DNA from: Propionibacteriaceae bacterium
GTDB taxonomy: Bacteria > Actinomycetota > Actinomycetes > Propionibacteriales > Propionibacteriaceae
Length of the DNA: 8,738 nt
Reading direction: 5' to 3'
Assembly (NCBI GenBank): GCA_025923975.1
Contig: JAICEV010000126.1
Location: 1-8,738 of the forward strand
Under the pieces are notes generated by a model. The model had not been told where the DNA came from. It saw nothing but the letters and a program-made list of their open reading frames with translations, and made no database searches. Position numbers and translations under genes: made by a program. Within the stretch, counting starts at the first letter, position 1. Every line of letters starts with the position of its first letter. Of this stretch, positions 1 to 6,735 are shown in pieces.

Positions 1-826
1 CAGCTCCCTCATGCAGAGCCGCCGTGGCCGCGACCGCGAATTGATCACCCGCCCCACAGGTGTCAATGCGACTCTGTCGCCGATTGGGCAATTCGCCCAG
101 TGGCACGGGTGTGGTACGCAGAGGTTCGGCCTCGGTGAGTACAGCTCCGTGCCGTCCTACTGTGACGGCCACCGCTTGTGCCTGCCAGTTGGCGCACAAC
201 CGACGGCCTTGCTCCGCAGGGTGATCGGCACCGCTGTACAGGCGCGCCTCGGCAGCGTTTGGCGTAACCAGCGTGCAGCCGCCCACCGGGGCCGAGCCGT
301 GCGGATGCGGATCCCAGACCACCGGCACCGCGTTCATCTTGGAGAGCAGGGCCTGCTGGATCGCCGGTAGTCCGCTGAGGCCGCGGCCGTAGTCCGAGAC
401 CAGAATGGCGCCAGCCGACTCGAGCGCGCGTACGGCTCCCGGTGGCAGCGCTGCCCGACGAGCCTGTCCAGCACCGGAATCAACCCGCAACATGGGGACC
501 TCGCGTGCCGCGATCCGGCATTTGCAGGCGGTACGCCCATCCAGCGGCAGGGAACGTACCTCTACATGATCAACAAGTAGGTTCATCAGCACGTCACCGA
601 GGTCGTCGCTGCCGATCGCGGTGACCAGGATGACGTCCTGACCGGACCGGGCGGCCAGCAAGGCGGCAAGTCCAGCACCACCTGGCCGTCGCCGCTGACG
701 CCTGATATCGACCACTGGCACCGGCGCCTCGGGACTCAACCGATTGGCGTCGCCCTCGATATCGATGTCCAGCAACGAGTCCCCGACGACAACGAGTGGG
801 CCGCGCCGAGCGGCCGCGATCACCAT
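1..826 (-). CDS. hldE: HldE-like D-glycero-D-manno-heptose 7-phosphate kinase (PfkB/ribokinase fold), C-terminus cut by window start
   Basis: Translating the minus strand from ATG 826-824 gives 275 codons with no stop before the window edge, so the gene is 3'-truncated by the window. Seen: an N-terminal VVVGDSLLDIDIEGD...RLSPEAPVPVVD stretch (about residues 12-40), which closely follows the substrate-binding start of HldE/RfaE kinases; a glycine-rich PGGAGLAALL segment (48-57); SDYGRGL (144-150); DPHPHG (172-177); TPNAAEA (188-194); and the PfkB signature DTCGAGDQFA (255-264) with the catalytic Asp in GAGD. Family knowledge: this kinase phosphorylates heptose 7-phosphate at C1, and in bifunctional HldE a nucleotidyltransferase domain follows to make ADP-heptose; that part is not visible. 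It overlaps the gmhA stop as ATGGTGA; starting at the next codon, GTG 823, would give the usual 4-nt GTGA overlap instead. GGAGLAALL is less conserved than the family's GGAANVA. A different PfkB sugar kinase is possible but unlikely beside gmhA and a GmhB domain. Confidence 0.88.
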   Translation of the reverse strand, partial: MVIAAARRGPLVVVGDSLLDIDIEGDANRLSPEAPVPVVDIRRQRRRPGGAGLAALLAARSGQDVILVTAIGSDDLGDVLMNLLVDHVEVRSLPLDGRTACKCRIAAREVPMLRVDSGAGQARRAALPPGAVRALESAGAILVSDYGRGLSGLPAIQQALLSKMNAVPVVWDPHPHGSAPVGGCTLVTPNAAEARLYSGADHPAEQGRRLCANWQAQAVAVTVGRHGAVLTEAEPLRTTPVPLGELPNRRQSRIDTCGAGDQFAVAATAALHEGA

Positions 827-1431
827 GCGGGAACCTGCAACGCCTCGTCGAGTGCAATGCATAGCGCGTGCACCAGGCTGAGATGAATCTCCTGGACCGT
901 GGCGACGGTCGGTGCGTCGACGGCTATCGCTGAGTCAGACAGCGCGGCTAAGGGGTTGGGCGCCGGACCAGTCAGCGCCCACACAGTGACCCCCAGATCC
1001 AGCCCAGCCTTTGCGGCAGCAATGACATTCGGGCTGGTGCCGCTGGTGGACAAAGCGACCAGCACGTCGCCACGCCGACCGTAGGCATGCATCTGGCGCG
1101 CGAACAGCTCTTCGGCGCCGTAGTCATTGACGATTGCGGTGACGGCGGATGAGTCGGCAGTCAGCGCAATCGCAGGGAGCGGTCGGCGCTCATGCCTGAA
1201 ACGCCCCAACAGTTCGCCGGTCAGATGCTGAGCCTCGGCGGCACTTCCGCCATTGCCACAGGCGAGCAGCTTGCCTCCGGCCGCGAAGACGGCAGCAAGG
1301 CGGTGACCCCACTCATATACGACGGGCGCGGCCGACACTGCCTCTCGGGCAGCGGCGGCGAGCGCGTCGAGGTGCTGGCTGACGAGCTCTTCATTGCTCT
1401 GGCTCACAGCCATAGCGCTCCTTTCGATCAT
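820..1431 (-). CDS. gmhA: Phosphoheptose (sedoheptulose 7-phosphate) isomerase, SIS domain
   Basis: A 203-residue single-domain SIS protein, close to the roughly 190-200 residues of E. coli GmhA. It converts sedoheptulose 7-phosphate to D-glycero-D-manno-heptose 7-phosphate in the cytoplasm, the first step of heptose-nucleotide synthesis. Seen: ACGNGGSAAEAQHL (57-70), the GmhA signature carrying the catalytic/metal-site Glu (E66); NDYGAEELFARQ (102-113); the SIS phosphate-binding STSGTSPNV (128-136); and TVQEIHLSLVH (178-188), whose His183 matches the family's catalytic/zinc His. The first ATG (1431) sits in an ATGA overlap with the GT9 stop. A second in-frame ATG, six codons later at 1413, has AAAGGAG four nt upstream, so the mature start may be 1413, giving 197 residues and a 14-nt gap. 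The stop overlaps the start of the downstream HldE-like kinase, which acts on its product. Confidence 0.94.
   Translation of the reverse strand: MIERSAMAVSQSNEELVSQHLDALAAAAREAVSAAPVVYEWGHRLAAVFAAGGKLLACGNGGSAAEAQHLTGELLGRFRHERRPLPAIALTADSSAVTAIVNDYGAEELFARQMHAYGRRGDVLVALSTSGTSPNVIAAAKAGLDLGVTVWALTGPAPNPLAALSDSAIAVDAPTVATVQEIHLSLVHALCIALDEALQVPAW
1418..1424 (-). promoter_or_regulatory. Shine-Dalgarno AAAGGAG inside the 5' end of gmhA
   Basis: On the minus strand AAAGGAG is followed by CGCT and then ATG at 1413. It lies within the first six codons of the longest gmhA reading frame. This is the best ribosome-binding site near the gene and argues for initiation at 1413, although the 4-nt spacer is slightly short. 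The upstream ATG at 1431 has only a weak AGGG with a 3-nt spacer and would rely on coupling through the ATGA overlap. Confidence 0.5.
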
Positions 1432-2507
1432 GTGCCCTGAGCTTGTTGCAGGGCGCCCTGTCTGCGGTCCGCATCGGTTTCGTATTGCTCCCGCAGCTGT
1501 TTCACGGCTGTAACCACCTCACTAGGACGGATGGAAGTTAGGCACGGATGGCCAGGCACCGTACAAGTGCGCATTCGGGTGTCCCGGCATGGTGCCTGCT
1601 GGTCGCCTAACACGACCCTGGGCACTCCGTATGGCGCCCACTGCTGAGGCGACACGACCGGGGCGAACAACGAAACGACTGGCGTGCCGACAGCGGCGGC
1701 CAAATGGGCTGGACCAGTATTCGGCGCCACAACGACATCGGCTCCGCGGAGAACGGCGGCCAGCTCGCGGAGTGACAGTTGACCTCCCAGGTCAAATGCC
1801 TCACCACCGGCGATAAACCCGCTGAGGGTGGCCTCGTCCGCCGAGCCGGTGACCACCACTCGATTTCCAGCTGCTACCAGCGCCGCCACAATGTCCCGAC
1901 TGTGTCCAGCCGTGGGACGCCTGGCCGGTACCGCGGCGCCTGGGTGGACCACAACGTACGGTTCGGTACCGACCCGGGCCGTGACGTCTGGCAACGGTCC
2001 GCGTACCGCGAGCCGGGCACCCAGTCCGTCAGGAGCGAAGCCGGCGGCGGTGGCCAAGGAGAGACTGCGTTCCGATTCCGGCAGGTCTGGAGGTAGGCGG
2101 TGCCGCAGATCAAGCAAGGAGCCTGGATAGTCCTCGCAGACCGCGCCGATCCAGGGAACCTCGGCCATCCGCAGCAGCAGCGCCAGCGGCAGTGGTGACT
2201 GGTGGAATGAGGTCAGTATCAGTGCAGCGGCAAAGCGCCGAGCCTCAAGGGCATTCAGCAGGTCGGCGATGGCATGGGGACGTACTGGCGGAGGATTGAA
2301 GAGCACCCACGGAGCGTCGTAGGAAATGACGTCGTCCATTCCGGGCAGCAGCTCAGCCGCCTCGTCCATTCCAGTCCGCACCAGCATGGTGACCTGGGCG
2401 CGGGCGGCCACGGCGCGTACTGCAGGTCCGGCCAGTAGGACATCGCCCAGACTGTCCAGCCGAGCCACCAGAACGCGCCGCGAACCGCCATCCCCTGTGC
2501 GGCTCAT
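1428..2507 (-). CDS. Glycosyltransferase family 9 (heptosyltransferase-like)
   Basis: A 359-residue GT-B protein of the GT9 (WaaC/WaaF/RfaF) family, which in Gram-negatives moves heptose from ADP-heptose onto the LPS core. Seen: VARLDSLGDVLLAGPAV (14-30), where the D-x-x-GD loop near the N-terminus matches the acceptor/catalytic loop of the family; VVHPGAA (186-192); VVTGSADE (218-225); LGGQLSLRELAAVL (240-253); the nucleotide-sugar-binding APNTGPAHLAAAVGTPVVSLF (261-281, key residues N263, G265, P266, H268); and a C-terminal Cys cluster (C307, C315, C322) in the arrangement common in GT9 proteins. No signal peptide or membrane helix is evident, so it is probably cytosolic or peripheral at the inner membrane face. 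It starts in an ATGA overlap with the GT2-GmhB fusion and ends in an ATGA overlap with gmhA. Heptose as the donor is inferred from family and neighbours; the acceptor is unknown. Confidence 0.9.
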   Translation of the reverse strand: MSRTGDGGSRRVLVARLDSLGDVLLAGPAVRAVAARAQVTMLVRTGMDEAAELLPGMDDVISYDAPWVLFNPPPVRPHAIADLLNALEARRFAAALILTSFHQSPLPLALLLRMAEVPWIGAVCEDYPGSLLDLRHRLPPDLPESERSLSLATAAGFAPDGLGARLAVRGPLPDVTARVGTEPYVVVHPGAAVPARRPTAGHSRDIVAALVAAGNRVVVTGSADEATLSGFIAGGEAFDLGGQLSLRELAAVLRGADVVVAPNTGPAHLAAAVGTPVVSLFAPVVSPQQWAPYGVPRVVLGDQQAPCRDTRMRTCTVPGHPCLTSIRPSEVVTAVKQLREQYETDADRRQGALQQAQGT

Positions 2508-4036
2508 CGTGATCTTCCGACATGGCGGCGTACCGCCGAGCGCAGCGTGGGTGCGACCGCGGCGACCAGGTAGGCATGATCAATTTCGCCGACCTTGGTG
2601 TGGCGGGTCGGCACTAGCACCGCTCGGGCACCGGCTGCCAGCGCGGCGTCCACATCACTGCCAATGTCTCCGATCATCAGGCACTCGTGCGGAGCGAGGC
2701 CAAGCTCGCGAGCAGCCGCAGTCACCAATCCCGGCTCCGGCTTGCGGCAGCCGCAGCCATCGTCTGGTCCATGCGGGCAGACCTGCCAGGTATCGAAGGG
2801 ACCCAGTAGGGATTCCACACGAGCGTTCACCCGGGCCAGTTCCTCCGCGTGAATCAGGCCGCGAGCGACCCCCGACTGGTTGCTGATCACGCCCACCGCT
2901 ACGCCATGCCGACGCAAATGGTTGAGCGTACGCCGAGCGCCCGGGACTGGCCTGACGCGGTGTGGGTCGGCCAGATAGGGCACGTCCTCGATCAGCGTTC
3001 CATCGCGATCGAAAAGCACGGCTCGAGGTTTGCCAGACGGAATCCGGATGTCTTTCAGCCCGGCAAATCGGACTCGAAGCTCCCCTCGGAGTCGATGGGC
3101 AACGGCGAAAGGCGGTATCAGGACACTCGTCACCAGCACAGTGCTGATCTCTCGTGCAGTCCGCGGGCCCGACAGGATTCGGCCGGCGGCGAACTCCGCC
3201 GTCAACCCGGCCCATACCAAGCCCGCCGTCGCCGCGACGCGGGCCCAGTGGCCGCGGGTGAGGGCAACCCAGCCAGAGGCCAAAGCGGCCAGAGCGGCAG
3301 TCGCGGCGACGGTGGTGATCAGGTGGCGGCCGGTACTCCCGGGTGTTGTTCCGATTAGCGAGCGCCACTGGCGCCCATACTTAGCGTGCAGCAAGGCGTT
3401 GTCGGCATTGCCTGCCTGCGCCCTCAGGCTGCTGCGCCAACCGGCGGAGGGGGCGAGCGGGTGGGTCGTTACCCGCTCGCCCCAGACTATGGAGTACCCA
3501 AGGCGCACGGTACGTAAAGCCAGGTCGGCGTCCTCCCGAAAGGCCCGTGGGAAGCGCTCATCGAAGCCACCGGTCGCTAGCAGAGCGGATCGCCGGTAGG
3601 CCATGTCGGCGGTGATCCACAATGCGCCGCTGAGATTCATGGTCCGCCGCTCGCCGTCGGTCGGCAGCCGGTCATCCGGAGCGGGCACGTAGATCCAGGC
3701 TTGGGAAGCGGCCACGTCGTCCGGCAAGTCGTCAAGATCCGCTACCAATCGACGGCACCAGTCGAGGGGAATCGCAACGTCGTCGTCCAGGAAGGCAATC
3801 CAGTCCGCGTCCGCCGCGCGCCAACCGGCGTTCCGTGCTGCCGCTGGCCCTCGCCCGTGGGTACGGACGACGACCAGCGGAGCTGTCGTCGCCGGCAGAT
3901 CGAGCGCGGAGGTGGCATCGCGCCGATCGTCAGCAACGACGATGCAGGACGGCGCTGGCTGCCCATCGACGGTTGCAACCAGCTGGGCGAGCCCAGCCCG
4001 TCCAATGGTGGGAATCACAACGGCGTAGGTGATCAT
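2504..4036 (-). CDS. Fusion: GT2 glycosyltransferase + membrane segments + GmhB-like HAD-IIIA phosphatase
   Basis: One 510-residue frame holds two enzymes. Residues 1-230 are a GT-A/GT2 domain: VVIPTIGRAGL (6-16), RGPAAARNAGWRAAD (62-76), the metal-binding FLDDD (82-86), TGGFDERF (155-162) and FREDADLALR (166-175) with the acidic ED motif. Residues about 239-259, 266-284 and 297-314 are hydrophobic and could form two or three membrane helices. Residues 338-495 are a GmhB-like HAD phosphatase: LFDRDGTLIED (341-351, nucleophile D343 and acid/base D345), VISNQSGVARG (383-393), the zinc ligands C420, H422, C428 and C430 just before RKPEPG, and MIGDIGSDVDAA (454-465). GmhB removes the 7-phosphate from heptose 1,7-bisphosphate, the step after HldE kinase. 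The frame is continuous, with no internal stop and no good internal start site noted, so this is a true fusion rather than two genes. Its start overlaps the carbamoyltransferase stop (ATGA). The GT2 substrate is unknown. Confidence 0.9.
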   Translation of the reverse strand: MITYAVVIPTIGRAGLAQLVATVDGQPAPSCIVVADDRRDATSALDLPATTAPLVVVRTHGRGPAAARNAGWRAADADWIAFLDDDVAIPLDWCRRLVADLDDLPDDVAASQAWIYVPAPDDRLPTDGERRTMNLSGALWITADMAYRRSALLATGGFDERFPRAFREDADLALRTVRLGYSIVWGERVTTHPLAPSAGWRSSLRAQAGNADNALLHAKYGRQWRSLIGTTPGSTGRHLITTVAATAALAALASGWVALTRGHWARVAATAGLVWAGLTAEFAAGRILSGPRTAREISTVLVTSVLIPPFAVAHRLRGELRVRFAGLKDIRIPSGKPRAVLFDRDGTLIEDVPYLADPHRVRPVPGARRTLNHLRRHGVAVGVISNQSGVARGLIHAEELARVNARVESLLGPFDTWQVCPHGPDDGCGCRKPEPGLVTAAARELGLAPHECLMIGDIGSDVDAALAAGARAVLVPTRHTKVGEIDHAYLVAAVAPTLRSAVRRHVGRSR

Positions 4037-5676
4037 GGCCGGCGTACCAGATAGGGGCCGATGGCAAGAGCGTCGACGGGTGCAGAGCCGAAGAGCTCCA
4101 GCACATCGCGCGGGCTGTCGACCATGGGACGGCCGGCGGTGTTGAGGCTGGTGTTGACGACAACCGGGATGCCGGTCAGCTGCTCGAACTCAATGAGCAG
4201 GCCCGCCGTCAACGGGTCGTCGGTCGCCTCGACCGTCTGGATTCGCGCCGTGCCGTCCACATGGGTGACCGCCTGCAGCCGGTCCTGCCAGGCAGGAGCG
4301 ACATCGTGGACGAAGAGCATGTAGGGACTTGGGATTGGTCCCCTGGTGAAGATTCCAGCTGCCCGATCGGTCAGCACCATAGGCGCCACAGGTCGAAACT
4401 GTTCGCGTCCCTTGATGTCATTGAGGCGCTCGACGTTGTCCGCTTGGGCGGGATGGGCGAGCAACGAACGGTGCCCGAGCGCGCGGGGCCCATACTCGGC
4501 CCTGCCCTGGAACCAGGCGACAATCCCGTTCTCGGCGATGATCTTGGCCGCGGTGGTGGCAATGTCGGAGGGCCGTTCATAGCGGATCCGGGCGGTGTTC
4601 AGGGCCGACTCAATCTGCTCGTCGCTCCAGCCGCGTCCCAGGGCGGCGGTCGTCATCGGGAGCAGATCGTCACCGGCATCGGCCGCGACTGTCAGCGCGG
4701 CGCCGAGAGCGGTACCTGAGTCACCCGCCGCCGGCTGTACCCAGATCTCCTTAAAGGGTCCTTCATCGAGGAGTCGCGTGTTGGCGACGCAGTTCAAGGC
4801 GACACCACCGGCCAGGGCCAGCCGGCTGCTTCCGGTGCGGGCGTACAACCAGGTGCACAGATCCAGGAGGACCTCCTCGAGCACCACCTGCACGGTGGCC
4901 GCAAGATCAGCGTGGCGCTCGTCGAAGTCCTCGCCCAGTCGGCGCTGCGGGGCGAAGCTCGTCCAGTCCACCGGCTCGGTCTGGAAGCCGCCGTCGGGTG
5001 TCGCGTACACCAGCTGCCGGAAATGATCAAGGTGCCGCGGCTCTCCGTACGAGGCCATCGCCATCACCTTGTATTCGTCACTGGACCGTTCGAAGCCAAG
5101 GTGGGCGGTCAGGTCCTCATACAAAAGGCCGAGCGAGTGCGGCAAAGATTGCGCTCGGTGGATGTCGAGCTTGCGATCGCGATACTCCCCCGCGAGCATT
5201 GAGGTGGCCTCGCCGCGGCCATCGGCAACCAGTACGGCGCAGTCGGCGAGCGAGCCGTCTGGACCCCATGGCGCCGCCAGGGCGGCGGAGGCGGCGTGCG
5301 CGACATGGTGTCGGACGAAGTGGAAGTCCTCGCCTGCGTAGCCGGGCAAGGCGGTTCGGAGGAACTGAGGGGCCCGGGCCGCGTATGTGGTGCGCAGATG
5401 TTCCCAGCCTGGGTCGAGGCCGCCTGAAGTCGGATCGACCAGCGCCGGGTCGTAGGAGTAGCCGACTGCGTCAAGATCGTCCGGAGTCAGGCCGCCCTCT
5501 GCAAGACACCACTTGATGGCGTGCTCCGGCAGTTCCCACGCCGAGAACGGGACAGGGCGCTTGCCGTGCTTACGACGGCTGAAGCGCTCCTCCTCGGCAG
5601 CAGCGACGGTACGTCCATCGATCACCAGGGCAGCAGCCGAGTCGTGGAAGACCGCGTTGATGCCTAAGACCCGCAT
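4033..5676 (-). CDS. Sugar O-carbamoyltransferase, NodU/CmcH/TobZ family
   Basis: A 547-residue two-domain carbamoyltransferase, within the usual range for the family. The N-terminal (TsaD/YrdC-like) part carries GINAVFHDSAAAL (5-17), HHVAHAAS (123-130, metal-ligand histidines), VADGRGEATS (150-159), RSSDEYKVMAMASYG (197-211) and AGGVALNCVANTRLL (289-303, nucleotide binding). The C-terminal part has WFQGRAEYGPRALGHRS (388-404), FRPVAPMVL (427-435) and VVNTSLN (506-512). Family knowledge: carbamoyl phosphate and ATP give carbamoyl-AMP, from which the carbamoyl group is passed to a hydroxyl, here presumably of a sugar or sugar nucleotide. All expected motifs are present, so it should be active. 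It is preceded by a 77-78-nt gap and a near-ideal Shine-Dalgarno, and it opens the run of five overlapping genes. The acceptor is not determinable from sequence; heptose is the neighbourhood-based guess (Pseudomonas LPS core heptose is carbamoylated). Start ATG 5676 is fixed by the Shine-Dalgarno and the MRVLGINA start typical of the family. Confidence 0.94.
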   Translation of the reverse strand: MRVLGINAVFHDSAAALVIDGRTVAAAEEERFSRRKHGKRPVPFSAWELPEHAIKWCLAEGGLTPDDLDAVGYSYDPALVDPTSGGLDPGWEHLRTTYAARAPQFLRTALPGYAGEDFHFVRHHVAHAASAALAAPWGPDGSLADCAVLVADGRGEATSMLAGEYRDRKLDIHRAQSLPHSLGLLYEDLTAHLGFERSSDEYKVMAMASYGEPRHLDHFRQLVYATPDGGFQTEPVDWTSFAPQRRLGEDFDERHADLAATVQVVLEEVLLDLCTWLYARTGSSRLALAGGVALNCVANTRLLDEGPFKEIWVQPAAGDSGTALGAALTVAADAGDDLLPMTTAALGRGWSDEQIESALNTARIRYERPSDIATTAAKIIAENGIVAWFQGRAEYGPRALGHRSLLAHPAQADNVERLNDIKGREQFRPVAPMVLTDRAAGIFTRGPIPSPYMLFVHDVAPAWQDRLQAVTHVDGTARIQTVEATDDPLTAGLLIEFEQLTGIPVVVNTSLNTAGRPMVDSPRDVLELFGSAPVDALAIGPYLVRRP

Positions 5677-5754
5677 GCGTTTCCTCCCCCGCTTCGTCTG
5701 TTGGCCAGTTGATTACCCATGGGCGGTTACCCGAGCCATTTGTCGCCGAAACAC
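5677..5754 (-). other. Only sizeable gap inside the gene block, 78 nt (possible internal promoter; no terminator seen)
   Basis: Between the SDR stop and the carbamoyltransferase start. It contains the Shine-Dalgarno above, an 8-bp palindrome CCCATGGG, and two near-copies of GGGTAA flanking it on the minus strand. I see no G/C-rich stem followed by a T run, so a terminator is not supported. No confident -35/-10 pair is recognisable either, so whether transcription restarts here is open. Confidence 0.35.
5683..5687 (-). promoter_or_regulatory. Strong Shine-Dalgarno for the carbamoyltransferase
   Basis: On the minus strand GGGGGAGGAA lies just upstream of ATG 5676, with the GGAGG core separated from the start by six nt (AAACGC). 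This is the best ribosome-binding site in the window and fixes the start codon. It suggests independent, efficient initiation at the first gene of the overlapping set. Confidence 0.8.
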
Positions 5755-6720
5755 CTATAGGTGATTCGGTTCTCGCTCTGCGAACCACGCGATTGTCTGC
5801 TTCAATCCCTCCTCGAGCTGGACCAGCGGCCGCCAATCCAGCCGCTGCACCGCTCGGCTGATGTCTGGACAGCGGCGCTGTGGATCATCGACCACCGCGG
5901 CAATATGGCGGATGCCGGCGTCCGAGCCGATGATCTCGGCCACCAGGCTCGCGATCTCGTTGACGGTGAGCTCCACCGGATTTCCGATGTTGATCGGGCC
6001 GGCCTCCGATGAGCGAGCCAGGCTCAGCACGCCCGCGACTGTGTCGCTGACATAGCAGATCGACCTGGTTTGGCAACCATTGCCTGTCACGCTGCATGGC
6101 TGATCGGCCAACGCCTGGGTGATGAAGGCGGGCACCATTCGTCCGTCGTCGGGCTGCATGCGAGGACCGTACGTGTTGAAGATTCGAGCAACTCCGACCG
6201 ATACGCCCCGCTGCCGCGCGTACCCGAACGTCATCGCCTCGGCGAATCGCTTTGCTTCGTCGTAAACGCTCCGTGGCCCGATGGGGTTGACGTGTCCGAC
6301 GTAGTCCTCGTTCTGGGGGTGCTGCTCCGGGTCGCCGTATACCTCGCTGGTAGACGCCAACACGAACCGAGCCCCGTACCGCTCCGCGAGCTGCAGTCCG
6401 TGCTCGGTTCCCAGCGAACCGGCTCGCAGCGTTTCGATCGGCAGCCGATGGTACGCCACGGGTGAGGCGGCAGAGGCGAGGTGGAAGATCACATCCACCG
6501 GGCCGAGCTCCGGCAGCGGATCCGTTACGTCGTGGTGGACCAGCTCGAACCGAGGTTCTTCATCGAGGTGGGCAATGTTCTCCTGCCGACCTGTGCAGAA
6601 GTTATCGACGCACACGACTGCAGTGCCGGTGTCGAGTAGCGCGTCACACAAGTGCGATCCCACGAACCCGGCACCGCCAAGTACGACCGCTCGGTCGAAA
6701 TCCCGTGTCACCCCGCTCAC
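5755..6720 (-). CDS. UDP-glucuronate decarboxylase (UDP-xylose synthase)-like extended SDR
   Basis: A 321-residue extended short-chain dehydrogenase. Seen: the NAD-binding GGAGFVGSH (15-23), DNFCTG (39-44), HHDVTDPL (62-69), FHLASAASP (79-87), the catalytic LASTSEVYGDP (121-131) with the S125-E126 pair, YDEAKR (153-158, Tyr/Lys dyad), ARIFNTYGPRM (178-188), DDGRMVPAFITQAL (191-204), GNGCQTRSICYVSD (213-226) and a terminal LEEGLKQTIAWF (302-313). The ordered run of motifs, particularly STSEVYGDP and the HPQ...EDY...GHVNPIGPR stretch (134-150), matches UXS enzymes much better than GalE, RmlB or HldD. UXS oxidises and decarboxylates UDP-glucuronate to UDP-xylose. The sequence begins with GTG at 6720, with CGGAG ten nt upstream, 15 nt after the GT4 stop. 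Because it sits in a heptose cluster, action on a heptose nucleotide cannot be excluded, but retention of the S-E pair favours the decarboxylase reading. Confidence 0.85.
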   Translation of the reverse strand: MSGVTRDFDRAVVLGGAGFVGSHLCDALLDTGTAVVCVDNFCTGRQENIAHLDEEPRFELVHHDVTDPLPELGPVDVIFHLASAASPVAYHRLPIETLRAGSLGTEHGLQLAERYGARFVLASTSEVYGDPEQHPQNEDYVGHVNPIGPRSVYDEAKRFAEAMTFGYARQRGVSVGVARIFNTYGPRMQPDDGRMVPAFITQALADQPCSVTGNGCQTRSICYVSDTVAGVLSLARSSEAGPINIGNPVELTVNEIASLVAEIIGSDAGIRHIAAVVDDPQRRCPDISRAVQRLDWRPLVQLEEGLKQTIAWFAEREPNHL

Positions 6721-6735
6721 GTCTGGACTGCTCCG

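Noticed and set aside
2655..3368. A 237-codon minus-strand frame inside the GT2-GmhB fusion.
   Set aside because: It is an out-of-frame reading of the fusion gene, whose own frame carries all HAD and GT2 motifs without interruption.
2326..3599. Several plus-strand open frames of 170-190 codons opposite the GT2-GmhB fusion and GT9 gene.
   Set aside because: They are reverse-strand shadows of motif-rich real genes, and their translations are Arg/Pro/Ser-rich without domains.
5677..5754. Rho-independent terminator between the SDR and carbamoyltransferase genes.
   Set aside because: Only the short palindrome CCCATGGG was found, with no strong stem and no T tract on the minus strand.
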